Origin: a virus
Strand: one strand, 5' to 3'
Virus record (IMG/VR): IMGVR_UViG_3300027712_000105
Span: 1-29,561 of that record
Length of the DNA stretch: 29,561 bases
Below, in pieces: positions 15,891 to 23,775 of the stretch. Below the pieces are notes generated by a model, which had not been told where the DNA came from, did no database searches, and saw only the letters and a list, made by a program, of their open reading frames with translations. How positions within the stretch are numbered: position 1 is the first letter of the stretch; each line of letters begins with the position of its first letter. The position numbers were made by a program, and so were the translations under genes.

Positions 15891-16847
15891 TTATTGATTC
15901 ATATAACCACCGGCCGGTGGAATATAATTACTGTTTCCTGCAACAGGACTATTATTACCCTTCGGCGTAATAGGACTTAATATTGTGTCGTATGATTCAG
16001 TTAAACCAAATCCTTGAACAATATTTCCAGGGGTTTTGCCATCCATAGCACCTGCATTATAAACTACAGTTTCATATCCTAAATCCATTTGAATATCCAT
16101 TGTACCACCGCCTTCTGCATAGCTATATGTATCATGATTCAATGAATTAATAATTGGATTAATTAGTGTATATGCAGTAAATTTATGTTGATTAAATCCA
16201 AATATAGTAATATTTTTAAAAAAAGGAATTTTAATTAAACTAGGGTTAGGACTTTCTCCCCAATAACCCCAATTATTATTACCAACAATATTATCTGTAT
16301 TTGTGTAAATGTTTCTATAATTGTAATTAGCATCTGTTGCTGATTGCACAGACTCGTCTCCGCCCTGAGTTGGTCTAGCAATTCCGCCTCTAGCACCTTG
16401 AAAGACAGCACCAAAATTTGAACCATCTTTATAATAGTATGTATAATATGCATCCCATAAACTGGTAATCATATTATCATTATCATCATGAAAATTAATA
16501 GTAACAGGATTATATTTGATTTTAGTTTGTACGATTCTTTTTCTATTGTATTGATTAAGTTCAACCGTGTTTATTTGATAGCTAGGTAATTTAACACTTT
16601 TAACTACAAGGCCAAAATTGTCACCAGTACTTATATTTTGATCATATGCTGGTTGATTAATTTCAAAATACACATGAAATAAAAATTTAAGTTTAGGTGC
16701 CCTTTGATAAACACCAGTTCTAAATATTTTTGCTGCGTGTTGTGCATCACGCAGATTTGCACCAGCAGGAGAATAAGTTTTACCGTCATTGGAAGGACTG
16801 GGTTTACCAGTCCTTCTTTGTAAGTTCTCCCCGTTAGAATTGGCCAT
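15891..16847 (-). CDS. Tail tube-like virion protein (gp19 superfamily), 318 aa
   Basis: A second protein with tail-tube character next to gp19. After a disordered 45-residue N-terminus it has GVYQRAPKLKFLFHVYFEIN, a FGLVVKSVKLPSYQINTVEL strand pair, then NQYNRKRIVQTKIKYNPVTI and HDDNDNMITSLWDAYYTYYY. This matches the tube fold pattern of a strand, 'K-lP', a strand, and then the 'W..YY' helix. Similar proteins are remembered in T4-like cyanophages. In T4 the baseplate tube proteins gp48 and gp54 also share the tube fold, so this could fill a tube-initiation or junction role, but sequence does not decide between them. TAAGGT precedes the ATG, 11 bases after the gp19 stop. Confidence 0.72.
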   Translation of the reverse strand: MANSNGENLQRRTGKPSPSNDGKTYSPAGANLRDAQHAAKIFRTGVYQRAPKLKFLFHVYFEINQPAYDQNISTGDNFGLVVKSVKLPSYQINTVELNQYNRKRIVQTKIKYNPVTINFHDDNDNMITSLWDAYYTYYYKDGSNFGAVFQGARGGIARPTQGGDESVQSATDANYNYRNIYTNTDNIVGNNNWGYWGESPNPSLIKIPFFKNITIFGFNQHKFTAYTLINPIINSLNHDTYSYAEGGGTMDIQMDLGYETVVYNAGAMDGKTPGNIVQGFGLTESYDTILSPITPKGNNSPVAGNSNYIPPAGGYMNQ

Positions 16848-16858
16848 GCGTTACCTTA

Positions 16859-17491
16859 TTAGGCTACGCTTGTAGCTGTATCTGTTGGGTTTCTTTGTGG
16901 TTGTGCTACCTGTCCTACGCCTTCTTCGACTCCATTGTATCCTGTTTGGATAGCGTTGTCGAATTGTACTGTCAATGCTATTTTGATATCTTCGCTAGTG
17001 CCGTAGTTAACTGTGTTATAGTTAACTGCTTCTAGGTAACAGCCAACTAAATACCATGTTTCAAGTATTTGCGGTGTTGCAATTCCATTACCACCGTCTA
17101 AAATTTCTAAAGTCATTGAAAACTTATAGTCACTTGAAGAAGCAGCACTGGCTTGTTCTGCCATATCTAATTGTCTTTGCAATTGCGCACCGATCGCTCT
17201 AGATACTGCACCTGAAGCATCATCACGCACATTTATAGACATTGTTTGCCATGTATGCTTGCCTGCCATGTAAATGGTAGAGTTGTATACTGGTAGTGTA
17301 ATCTTAGCAAATGAAAGGTTTGGTCTGGAACAATCAACAACTTGGCGTGTTAATTCGAGACCATCTCCAAGACCAAAATTGAAAAAGTTTAGACGGTATC
17401 TAAACTGTAACTTTGGCATCAACAATGTCTGATTACTAGCATTGGTATCACTTGCTGACAGATTAACTAGTGTTTGTGAGGCTATCGCCAT
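16859..17491 (-). CDS. 19: Tail tube protein (T4 gp19-like)
   Basis: The major tail tube subunit, which polymerises as hexameric rings inside the sheath and carries DNA during injection. It is 210 residues (T4 gp19 is 163) and follows the gp18 gene, as in T4. Tube-fold features are MPKLQFRYRLNFFNFGLGDG, the SFAKITLPVYNSTIYMAGKH segment, the MSINVRDDASGAVSRAI helix region, and the C-terminal LETWYLVGCYLEAVNYNTV and DIKIALTVQFDNA strands. It is preceded by a GATAAATA late promoter with an AGGAG ribosome binding site, which should give it its own strong late transcript with a leader of about 18 bases. A stem-loop separates it from gene 18. Confidence 0.88.
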   Translation of the reverse strand: MAIASQTLVNLSASDTNASNQTLLMPKLQFRYRLNFFNFGLGDGLELTRQVVDCSRPNLSFAKITLPVYNSTIYMAGKHTWQTMSINVRDDASGAVSRAIGAQLQRQLDMAEQASAASSSDYKFSMTLEILDGGNGIATPQILETWYLVGCYLEAVNYNTVNYGTSEDIKIALTVQFDNAIQTGYNGVEEGVGQVAQPQRNPTDTATSVA

Positions 17492-17512
17492 TATAATTTC
17501 TCCTGTTAATAT

Positions 17513-17520
17513 TATTTATC
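17513..17520 (-). promoter_or_regulatory. T4-type late promoter of gene 19 (GATAAATA)
   Basis: The minus strand reads GATAAATAATATT with the predicted +1 at the following A, then an AGGAG ribosome binding site and ATG. Seven of eight core matches and ideal spacing make this one of the clearest late promoters in the window. Confidence 0.75.
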
Positions 17521-17524
17521 TTTT

Positions 17525-17550
17525 ATTAAGGGGCATTTCTACCCCTTAAT
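17525..17550 (-). other. Stem-loop between genes 18 and 19
   Basis: A 9-bp perfect stem (ATTAAGGGG with CCCCTTAAT) encloses an 8-base loop, four bases after the gp18 stop. The downstream side on the minus strand is A-rich, not T-rich, so it is not a canonical terminator. It may protect the gp18 mRNA 3' end or slow read-through into the gp19 promoter. Confidence 0.6.
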
Positions 17551-17554
17551 TTTC

Positions 17555-20500
17555 TTATAGAGCTGCTAACTCACCTGTATTCAAAATACGAACTGGGATG
17601 TAGATGAATTCAACAGCCTTAACCGGCTCAATCGCAACGTCTACCCAAAGCTCATTTCTATCAATTCTAGCAGGAGTGTTGTTTGACTCATCACATACAA
17701 CTAGATAATCATATATACCACGTTTTGCTTGTAAATCAAGCATTAACGATGTTACTACGTTTGCAATTTGACCTCTAGTAAATGCATCGTTAGGTTCAAA
17801 TACGAACGGCCGTGCTGCAATAGTTAGTTGACGACGAATGTACGCAATTAATCTTGCAACGTTAGTTCTATCTAATGCACTTTGTGAATCAAAGCTTGTT
17901 TTATTACCATAATTCAATAAACCATTTCCGGTAAAGAAAACCAAAGGATTTATGAAGTTAAGATATAATACATCACGAATTCCTATTCTAGTTTTAGTAG
18001 GTTCAAATTCACCTGTAGTTCTATTTACATAGCCAATGTTTGCTGCATTGTCAATAATGCCTCTTCTTGTACCTGCTGCTGCTAACCAAGGATAAGCAAT
18101 AGTATCATTGCGTAAGAAAGTACGCAACATCATGTGTGATGCAGGAACCGCTACTTCATTACCTGCTAAATCAAATGCTATTCCACTTGGATAAAACAAA
18201 CCTAAGAAAGTATTGCGTGTTACACAACCTTCTTCACCTGTACTTGTTGCACCTGCTGCATTTGTAGCCCAAGCTTGAATAGCGGTTGCACTATCAGGTA
18301 ATCCTAATGGTGTATCACCTAATATGTAAGCTGTTTCCCCGCGATCGGCATTTAACACTACCATATTAGGTTGTAATTCAGGATAATTAGGAGTAGCCAT
18401 TAAGCTAAAGTAGTTGTCTTCATCACGAATATTAGGATTAGTATCAATCGTAGATCTTAATGATTCTACTACCATTGCTCTTTGAGCCTTACGACCCATA
18501 TATGGGCTACCATTAAATTGTAATCCGCTAGCTGATACCCATGCGTCCCTTTCAGTAGGCAGTGATTCACCAGGGAAACTAGTCGAATTAAAATAATTAA
18601 CCCTATATTGTTTAACATTATAACCTGAACGGCGTGTATTAAACAATAACATTCCTACTGGATATGTGCTTGGACTTGGCGCATCCAAATCTAAATAATT
18701 ACTGAGTAACAAACTTGCTATTGATGCAATAGGATCGTCTGCTGGATTAACATTACCATTGGTTGCCCAACGAGCATCAGCAAATACTATACCGGTACTA
18801 TTAACTTGATCCGTATTGTCTATTAGTACCCACATATCTTCTCCGTCAACTTGTTGCCAACGAGAAATTACAGGATAATCTTCTAGATTAGTAGTGTCGA
18901 TCCAAAGATCACCGTAAACTAACGGTGTACCATCACTTTGTACAATTGGTTCAGTTGGGGTTACAATGGGACCAGCTGGATCAGTAGTATTACTTCCCGA
19001 TATCGGGAATCCATTAGAATCATAGTTAATATTCCTGTAGCCGCGCCATCCGTTTGTAGTATTTACCATAATGTCAACTTGATTTACTACACTATAAAAC
19101 CAATTTGTGTTATTAGCAGGTGCTGCTACTGGTGCACCTTCATTAGCTGTGTAATCAAAATCAACCCAATTACTTAATTCTATGAGATTAGCTACAGCAG
19201 GTATACCACCACTATAGGCTACTGAGATTAACCCGCCTCCGTCAACTTCAGCAACTTTTAGTAATAAGTCATTTGCAGGGGATTGACCACCGAGATTGGT
19301 TCCTAAAACCCTAATATTATCACCTACAGCATATCCAGATCCTTGGTTATTACCAATAGAAATATCTGAATAGCTCCCCCATGCTGTAACATTTAATTTA
19401 GCGTCCGCCCCTGATCCACCTGTAACAGGGACATCAACAAATCGATTAAATAAAGTAGGTCCAACTTTAACACCTATATCTCCAATATTAAATCCAGCTT
19501 CTACTACTAAGCCAGAAGATGTACCTTGGAGTTGATTTCTAATTGAACCTACTTCAAATGTAAGATCATTTGTGGTGAGTATTCCGCCTAAATTATTTCC
19601 GGCAATGGACAGCGTGTCACCGACAGCATAACCTGTACCTGAATTAACAATTGTTATTGTGGTGTTACTGCTAGTATAAGTTGTACTATTTCCTGTTTTA
19701 ACTACGATAGCAAAAGCTCCAGAACCAAGACCTGACTCTGTAATAACAGGTACATTAGCATATATTCCAGGTCCTGGAATACTAGTTCCTGCAATACTTC
19801 CAGAATTTACTGTCGCCAGCAAACCAAGCACATTAACTACATAATAATCATTCAAAATGATTACACCGCCCTCAGTATGTGTTAATTGAATCGCGCCATT
19901 ACTTGCTACACTAGCAGTAGTATACAAAATATTTGCTGCCGACCATGCAGTAACAAACTCAGTAGCGTCTGCATTATCTCCTAAATTTACAATATATGAA
20001 CTAGATAATCCAGATGCACCAGGGATAGAAACGTTTACCTGAAAGCTATAGGGTCCATTGGTAAAAAGCGGAGAAGTATTTGTACCAGTAATTACTGTAG
20101 GACCGGTAGCATATCTTTCCCAAAAATATACAGAATTAGTTGTCGCTAAACCATCACTATTATAATATTGAGAATATATTGTCCCTGCAGGAATTTTTTT
20201 ACCACCTGTGGGGTCCAATACTGCACACGCTTCCCAGTCACTGGTAAATAAAGTTGCATTTTTGTTAATCCAAGATGCGGTTACTGCGTCATATTGAGAA
20301 ATATTTGGTAGTAGTCCATTACCCGCAGATCCAACTTTTACCCATACTGAACCAGTAGGTCTAGGAAAGGCTTGTCCAGTTTGCCACAATGGTTGCTGTG
20401 CTGAAGTTCCCCACTGTAATAAAGGTGGCAAATAATTACCTTGATTAATTCCTAAATCATCAAGTACTGTACCCGTAGGTCCAGATATTTGAACAGTTTG

Positions 20501-21415
20501 AGAGTTTGGAGATCCATTATATAGTGCATTCGAATAAATAGTTAATTTTCCGTTTGGTGCGGCAGCACTCAACTGTGCCCATCCTAAACTATTAATGGCA
20601 GCCGTTATGACATTGACATTTGATTGGCCTCCGCCTGAATTAGGAACAGTAATAATAACAGAAGTTGCTGCAATACCATTGTCCACTAAGGTAATAGTGA
20701 AGGTATCTCCGGCTGTTAAAACAGGATTAGATTGAGTACCTTGAATGGTAGGCCAACTCTGTGCCCATTGGGGTGATCCAAGAGGTACCCAAGTGTTAGC
20801 AGGTGTTTTATAAAAAATTTCTTGATTAAATACTGAAGTTAGTTGGCTAGCTATTACTGCATAATCACCAATATTTCCTAGACTAGGAATTGGTACGCCT
20901 CCATTTAAATTAATCGGATTTGTAATTACGATAGGATTCTGTAAAGTAAATTGTCCAGTTGTAGCATTAAATTGATTTATACCCCATGTTGAGTTTGTAG
21001 TATCTAACCACCATGAACCATTCTCAGGTGCACCAGTTGGGCGACCTGTTTGTCCTACTAAACTAGCTAAATCAATATCTGCTCTTAATACATAACAACG
21101 GTTAGTGACACCCAATAATGAGTATGCTGCTAATAATCCATATTCATTGAGTTCGTAACCCTGAATAGGAGTACCTGCAGTTGTTGTATAGAAGAAAGGA
21201 TTACCATATAATGTAACAAGATCGCGTTGGCTTGTTACTTGATATAATTTACCTGCATTTGCTGTTGTAGTAGCAACTGCTACTCCCGTACCAGTTGGGT
21301 CAGCTTTGTTTTGTGCTGTTGCTACTAATACGAAAGGTACGGAACCGGTTGCGGCTGGAAGATATTGACTTTGATCAATGATTGTAACTTCAACGCCAGG
21401 ACTTGTTAATGCCAT
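17555..21415 (-). CDS. 18: Contractile tail sheath protein (T4 gp18-like), 1286 aa
   Basis: The sheath subunit surrounds the tube and contracts to drive DNA injection. The N-terminus (MALTSPGVEVTIIDQSQYLP, then GSVPFVLVATAQNK) is typical of T4-like sheaths, and the last 350 residues (from about TRRSGYNVKQYRVNYFN through RGIIDNAANIGYVNRTTGEF to EPVKAVEFIYIPVRIL) form the conserved C-terminal core. At 1286 residues it is nearly twice T4 gp18 (659). The extra sequence lies in the middle. It includes two related modules about 100 residues apart, near residues 590 and 690, each with 'G(T/S)GYAVGD...G(N/T)NLGG...NDL'. Extra domains in sheaths normally project outwards. A late promoter and an AAGGA site precede the ATG. 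Confidence 0.93.
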   Translation of the reverse strand: MALTSPGVEVTIIDQSQYLPAATGSVPFVLVATAQNKADPTGTGVAVATTTANAGKLYQVTSQRDLVTLYGNPFFYTTTAGTPIQGYELNEYGLLAAYSLLGVTNRCYVLRADIDLASLVGQTGRPTGAPENGSWWLDTTNSTWGINQFNATTGQFTLQNPIVITNPINLNGGVPIPSLGNIGDYAVIASQLTSVFNQEIFYKTPANTWVPLGSPQWAQSWPTIQGTQSNPVLTAGDTFTITLVDNGIAATSVIITVPNSGGGQSNVNVITAAINSLGWAQLSAAAPNGKLTIYSNALYNGSPNSQTVQISGPTGTVLDDLGINQGNYLPPLLQWGTSAQQPLWQTGQAFPRPTGSVWVKVGSAGNGLLPNISQYDAVTASWINKNATLFTSDWEACAVLDPTGGKKIPAGTIYSQYYNSDGLATTNSVYFWERYATGPTVITGTNTSPLFTNGPYSFQVNVSIPGASGLSSSYIVNLGDNADATEFVTAWSAANILYTTASVASNGAIQLTHTEGGVIILNDYYVVNVLGLLATVNSGSIAGTSIPGPGIYANVPVITESGLGSGAFAIVVKTGNSTTYTSSNTTITIVNSGTGYAVGDTLSIAGNNLGGILTTNDLTFEVGSIRNQLQGTSSGLVVEAGFNIGDIGVKVGPTLFNRFVDVPVTGGSGADAKLNVTAWGSYSDISIGNNQGSGYAVGDNIRVLGTNLGGQSPANDLLLKVAEVDGGGLISVAYSGGIPAVANLIELSNWVDFDYTANEGAPVAAPANNTNWFYSVVNQVDIMVNTTNGWRGYRNINYDSNGFPISGSNTTDPAGPIVTPTEPIVQSDGTPLVYGDLWIDTTNLEDYPVISRWQQVDGEDMWVLIDNTDQVNSTGIVFADARWATNGNVNPADDPIASIASLLLSNYLDLDAPSPSTYPVGMLLFNTRRSGYNVKQYRVNYFNSTSFPGESLPTERDAWVSASGLQFNGSPYMGRKAQRAMVVESLRSTIDTNPNIRDEDNYFSLMATPNYPELQPNMVVLNADRGETAYILGDTPLGLPDSATAIQAWATNAAGATSTGEEGCVTRNTFLGLFYPSGIAFDLAGNEVAVPASHMMLRTFLRNDTIAYPWLAAAGTRRGIIDNAANIGYVNRTTGEFEPTKTRIGIRDVLYLNFINPLVFFTGNGLLNYGNKTSFDSQSALDRTNVARLIAYIRRQLTIAARPFVFEPNDAFTRGQIANVVTSLMLDLQAKRGIYDYLVVCDESNNTPARIDRNELWVDVAIEPVKAVEFIYIPVRILNTGELAAL

Positions 21416-21469
21416 TTTATTTTTCCTTATTGTAAAATTATGAGGTTTACCACCTAGTTTGCATAATAT

Positions 21470-21477
21470 TATTTATT
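21470..21477 (-). promoter_or_regulatory. T4-type late promoter of gene 18 (AATAAATA)
   Basis: The minus strand reads AATAAATAATATT, seven of eight in the core with the same ATATT tail as the gene 19 promoter. The predicted leader is about 49 bases and ends with AAGGAAAA before the ATG at 21415. Confidence 0.7.
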
Positions 21478-21525
21478 TTATTTTTTAAAAAACAGCCATT
21501 TAGACGAACCTTCGAAGGTAAAGAT

Positions 21526-21533
21526 CATAAATA
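21526..21533 (+). promoter_or_regulatory. T4-type late promoter abutting the HNH gene start (CATAAATA)
   Basis: CATAAATA is followed by ATAAT and then ATG, so the expected +1 is the A of the start codon. No Shine-Dalgarno lies in range; the only purine-rich stretch (GAAGGT) is about 20 bases upstream and outside the predicted transcript. A 12-base palindrome, ACCTTCGAAGGT, lies seven bases further upstream. Confidence 0.6.
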
Positions 21534-21538
21534 ATAAT

Positions 21539-21892
21539 ATGATACTGAAAAGACCTATTTGTAATACTTGCAACAAAAATTATTGTGCCATAAATTACAA
21601 AAGAAATGATATTACCCATTACCGTAGTATATGTGATGGATGTGGGAAGATTAAAACTAAGAAAAGACCTAGAGTTTATAATTGGGAAAAGGCAGGATAT
21701 AAGAAAAAACCCACATGCGATTTATGTGGATTTCGTAGTATATTTTTAACACAAATTACCGTGTTTCATATCGACGGCAATTTAGAAAACACAATGCTAA
21801 GTAATCTTCGTAGTATATGTTTAAATTGTGTTGAAGTTGTAAAGAAAAAAGAAGTTACTTGGAAACGTGGCGACTTACAAGTTGATTATTGA
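21539..21892 (+). CDS. HNH-type zinc-finger nuclease-like protein, 117 aa
   Basis: The protein has four CxxC pairs at about residues 8/11, 32/35, 60/63 and 94/97, the arrangement of a treble-clef/HNH domain with structural zinc. The second half (CDLCGFRSIFLTQITVFHID, then GNLENTMLSNLRSICLNC) carries the His-Asp-x-Asn and later Asn of an HNH core. HNH enzymes nick or cut DNA. Small single-domain forms like this are remembered as a conserved gene of T4-like aquatic phages and need not be homing endonucleases. It is on the opposite strand to its neighbours, divergent from gene 18, and its 3' end overlaps the dNMP kinase gene tail by 18 bases. Nuclease activity is not certain. Confidence 0.75.
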   Translation: MILKRPICNTCNKNYCAINYKRNDITHYRSICDGCGKIKTKKRPRVYNWEKAGYKKKPTCDLCGFRSIFLTQITVFHIDGNLENTMLSNLRSICLNCVEVVKKKEVTWKRGDLQVDY

Positions 21893-22510
21893 TTCGATTT
21901 TTTTATGAAGATCGTCTATTGTTCCATCATTTGCAATAATATTATCGTACTCTAAGCCAACGCTACTATATTCGCTAGCATGAATACCCAGTTTTTCTAG
22001 ATGGTGCCTACCAACAGCCCAACTATAATTACTATTTTCACCTTTATTAAAATTTATTGCATGTGTATACCATTCAGGATTAGGTCCCCTTTCAACTCTA
22101 ATAGTGATTCCACCGGCATTTTTAATAGCAGCAACTTCATTGGCAAAACGACAATCTGTTATTACAATACTATCAGTAGAGGTTCTTAGTTTATTTTCTA
22201 CTGAAGCCACCCAAATATCCGTGTGAAATGCATCACGACAAACTTCTGTTCCCCAATATTGTAGAATCCATCTAGGGGTAAGATGAGGGATACCTAAACG
22301 TTCTGCCCACCAATGATCAACCTGTTCACGCCATTCTCTACTTGACTTAGTAGTACCCTCTAGCATTTCACGATCCCAATTAAATACCGCTGCTACAGCA
22401 TCTTTTAGAGAAGCGGCAAAACTTAATCTTTTAAAACCATGAAATGTAGTTAGATAATCTGCAATAGTGTCTTTGCCAGAATTTATTAACCCGGTAATTC
22501 CAATGATCAT
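21875..22510 (-). CDS. 1: Deoxynucleoside monophosphate kinase (T4 gene 1 type)
   Basis: The T4 gp1 family phosphorylates dNMPs, including dTMP, dGMP and hydroxymethyl-dCMP in T4, to feed phage DNA synthesis. A Walker A P-loop (GITGLINSGKDT, residues 4-15) opens the protein. It is followed by the family-type segment PRWILQYWGTEVCRDAF, then IVITDCRFANEVAAIKNAGG, which provides the typical 'D-R-F-x-N-E' motif, and RVERGPNPEWYTH. It is 211 residues against 241 in T4. The ATG has AGGAG eight bases upstream, but that site is buried in a 13-bp hairpin. Because its neighbours are gp13 and sheath, its timing of expression is of interest. Confidence 0.87.
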   Translation of the reverse strand: MIIGITGLINSGKDTIADYLTTFHGFKRLSFAASLKDAVAAVFNWDREMLEGTTKSSREWREQVDHWWAERLGIPHLTPRWILQYWGTEVCRDAFHTDIWVASVENKLRTSTDSIVITDCRFANEVAAIKNAGGITIRVERGPNPEWYTHAINFNKGENSNYSWAVGRHHLEKLGIHASEYSSVGLEYDNIIANDGTIDDLHKKIESIINL

Positions 22511-22514
22511 GTGG

Positions 22515-22552
22515 TAAGCTCCTGTAAATATATATTATATTACAGGAGCTTA
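22515..22552 (-). promoter_or_regulatory. RBS-sequestering hairpin before the dNMP kinase gene
   Basis: A 13-bp perfect stem (TAAGCTCCTGTAA with TTACAGGAGCTTA, minus strand) has a 12-base AT loop and ends four bases before the start codon. The 3' arm holds the AGGAG ribosome binding site of the kinase. The loop reads TATAATATATAT and so contains a -10-like TATAAT. No T-tract follows, so it is not an intrinsic terminator. Confidence 0.75.
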
Positions 22553-22563
22553 ACAAAATAAAG

Positions 22564-22571
22564 TATTTAGG
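22564..22571 (-). promoter_or_regulatory. Weak candidate late promoter (CCTAAATA)
   Basis: The minus strand reads CCTAAATACTTTATT, six of eight in the core with a good extended match, just past the stop of the ParB-like gene. A transcript starting here would still contain the complete kinase hairpin. Confidence 0.35.
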
Positions 22572-22572
22572 T

Positions 22573-22986
22573 TCAATAATCTTCTTCTGATTCACCACTC
22601 TCACCATAATGTTCAGATTTAACTGAACCTATATAAGCAGGTATAGTATCATAGCCTAATTTAGCATACGCATTTGCGCGGTGTGTGCCATCAATAATAG
22701 AATTCTGAATTGGGTCAAACACTATGGGAGGCATTGTGTGTTTTGACTTCATTATTTGAGCAATATGGTCTGCTACTAAATCTTCATCTATGTCCCATTC
22801 ATTCAAATTTAATTTAGATAAAGGCAAGTCAACTAATTTATATTGATCAAACCAAAAGATTCTGTCAGATAAATCCCCTTCACCAAAGTCATTATAATTT
22901 CGGTGAATTTTTTTTGCTAATGTATATATGTGGTTAGAGTCAACTATGGGTTGATTACTTTCTCTAAGTAATTCCCCGATTTTCAT
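22573..22986 (-). CDS. ParB/sulfiredoxin-fold protein, 137 aa
   Basis: A single ParB-like (ParB/sulfiredoxin superfamily) domain. VDLPLSKLNLNEWDIDEDLV is followed by the core MPPIVFDPIQNSIIDGTHRA and NAYAKLGYDTIPAYIG. The DGTHRANA box at residues 99-106 is the usual nucleotide- or phosphate-binding signature (D-G-x-H-R). Such domains act in partition proteins, as CTPases, nucleases or modification regulators; the small size and acidic tail (GESGESEEDY) give no specific role. The N-terminus MKIGELLRE|S also fits a prohead protease site after residue 9, so packaging in the capsid is possible. It lies directly after gp13 with AAGGT before its ATG. Confidence 0.75.
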   Translation of the reverse strand: MKIGELLRESNQPIVDSNHIYTLAKKIHRNYNDFGEGDLSDRIFWFDQYKLVDLPLSKLNLNEWDIDEDLVADHIAQIMKSKHTMPPIVFDPIQNSIIDGTHRANAYAKLGYDTIPAYIGSVKSEHYGESGESEEDY

Positions 22987-22987
22987 T

Positions 22988-23773
22988 TTAACCTTGAATC
23001 CAAGTCAATGGTTGAGAATAGTCTTGATACTTTCTTAAATCATCTAACAGTGCTTCTTGCAATGCTTTGGATTCAGCTTTCATCGCTGTACCATTCAAGG
23101 TAGATCCTCCTCCTGGACCTGCAATACTGCCAAATTTTTCACGGGCTTCACCAATAATGCCCTTCAATGTTGCAAGGGTAAAGTCACCTATCCAAACTCC
23201 AGCACCTGGATCTTGTAATAAAACTTCGACGGGCCGTTGTACATCAGCCCAAACTAATATGCGTTCTCCGGTGCCCTTAAAGTCTCTAACTACTCTAAGT
23301 ACTTTAGTTACTGGGTCAAATGTATAATTAACATAGCCTCCAAACATTCTTGCTGCCAATTCTACATAACCTGCATAAAAATCATATGTTGCCATACCTC
23401 CGGTATAGTTATAATTTAACAAGTAAGTATTAAGAATAGCGCTTGAAAAGGGATCAAATGATGAAGAACTAGGACCTGTTTCGAGTCCCACGGTTCTACG
23501 AAATAATGCCCTTACATTTATAAATTCTTGAGGTAATGTATAAGTATCAACATTTTGAATAACTGTCATTAATGTATACGATTCAGCAGTGGCATTTTGT
23601 GCCCGTTGACGGTATAGTTTAATAGTATAATTTAATGCGGCTTCATAATGTTGAGGATCTAATTCAATGTCTATAATACCATCACCCAATCTTAATCTTA
23701 GGTTAGTGAATAGTGCTTCTTTTAATTCATCTAAATTTAGATTAGTAGGTGTCGATAGTATATTTGCAGTCAT
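22988..23773 (-). CDS. 13: Neck / head completion protein (T4 gp13-like), 261 aa
   Basis: gp13 and gp14 form the T4 neck that joins the filled head to the tail. This protein has the arrangement remembered for gp13-type proteins of T4-like aquatic phages. It begins with LKEALFTNLRLRLGDGIIDI and DPQHYEAALNYTIKLYRQRA, followed by a YTLPQEFINVRALFRR strand-helix. The central part is GGMATYDFYAGYVELAARMF. The signature end is LKGIIGEAREKFGSIAGPGG, then LDDLRKYQDYSQPLTW. T4 gp13 is 309 residues. It lies downstream of MazG on the minus strand, while gp14 and gp15 lie together on the plus strand. A hairpin with an embedded late promoter precedes its ATG. Confidence 0.75.
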   Translation of the reverse strand: MTANILSTPTNLNLDELKEALFTNLRLRLGDGIIDIELDPQHYEAALNYTIKLYRQRAQNATAESYTLMTVIQNVDTYTLPQEFINVRALFRRTVGLETGPSSSSFDPFSSAILNTYLLNYNYTGGMATYDFYAGYVELAARMFGGYVNYTFDPVTKVLRVVRDFKGTGERILVWADVQRPVEVLLQDPGAGVWIGDFTLATLKGIIGEAREKFGSIAGPGGGSTLNGTAMKAESKALQEALLDDLRKYQDYSQPLTWIQG

Positions 23774-23775
23774 TT

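Noticed and set aside
17525-17550. Standard rho-independent terminator after gene 18
   Set aside because: On the transcribed strand the stem is followed by A residues, not T residues, so it is listed only as a stem-loop of unknown role.
22515-22552. Terminator for the ParB-like gene
   Set aside because: The stem is strong but is followed by CCAC and a start codon rather than a T-run, and its 3' arm is the ribosome binding site of the next gene.
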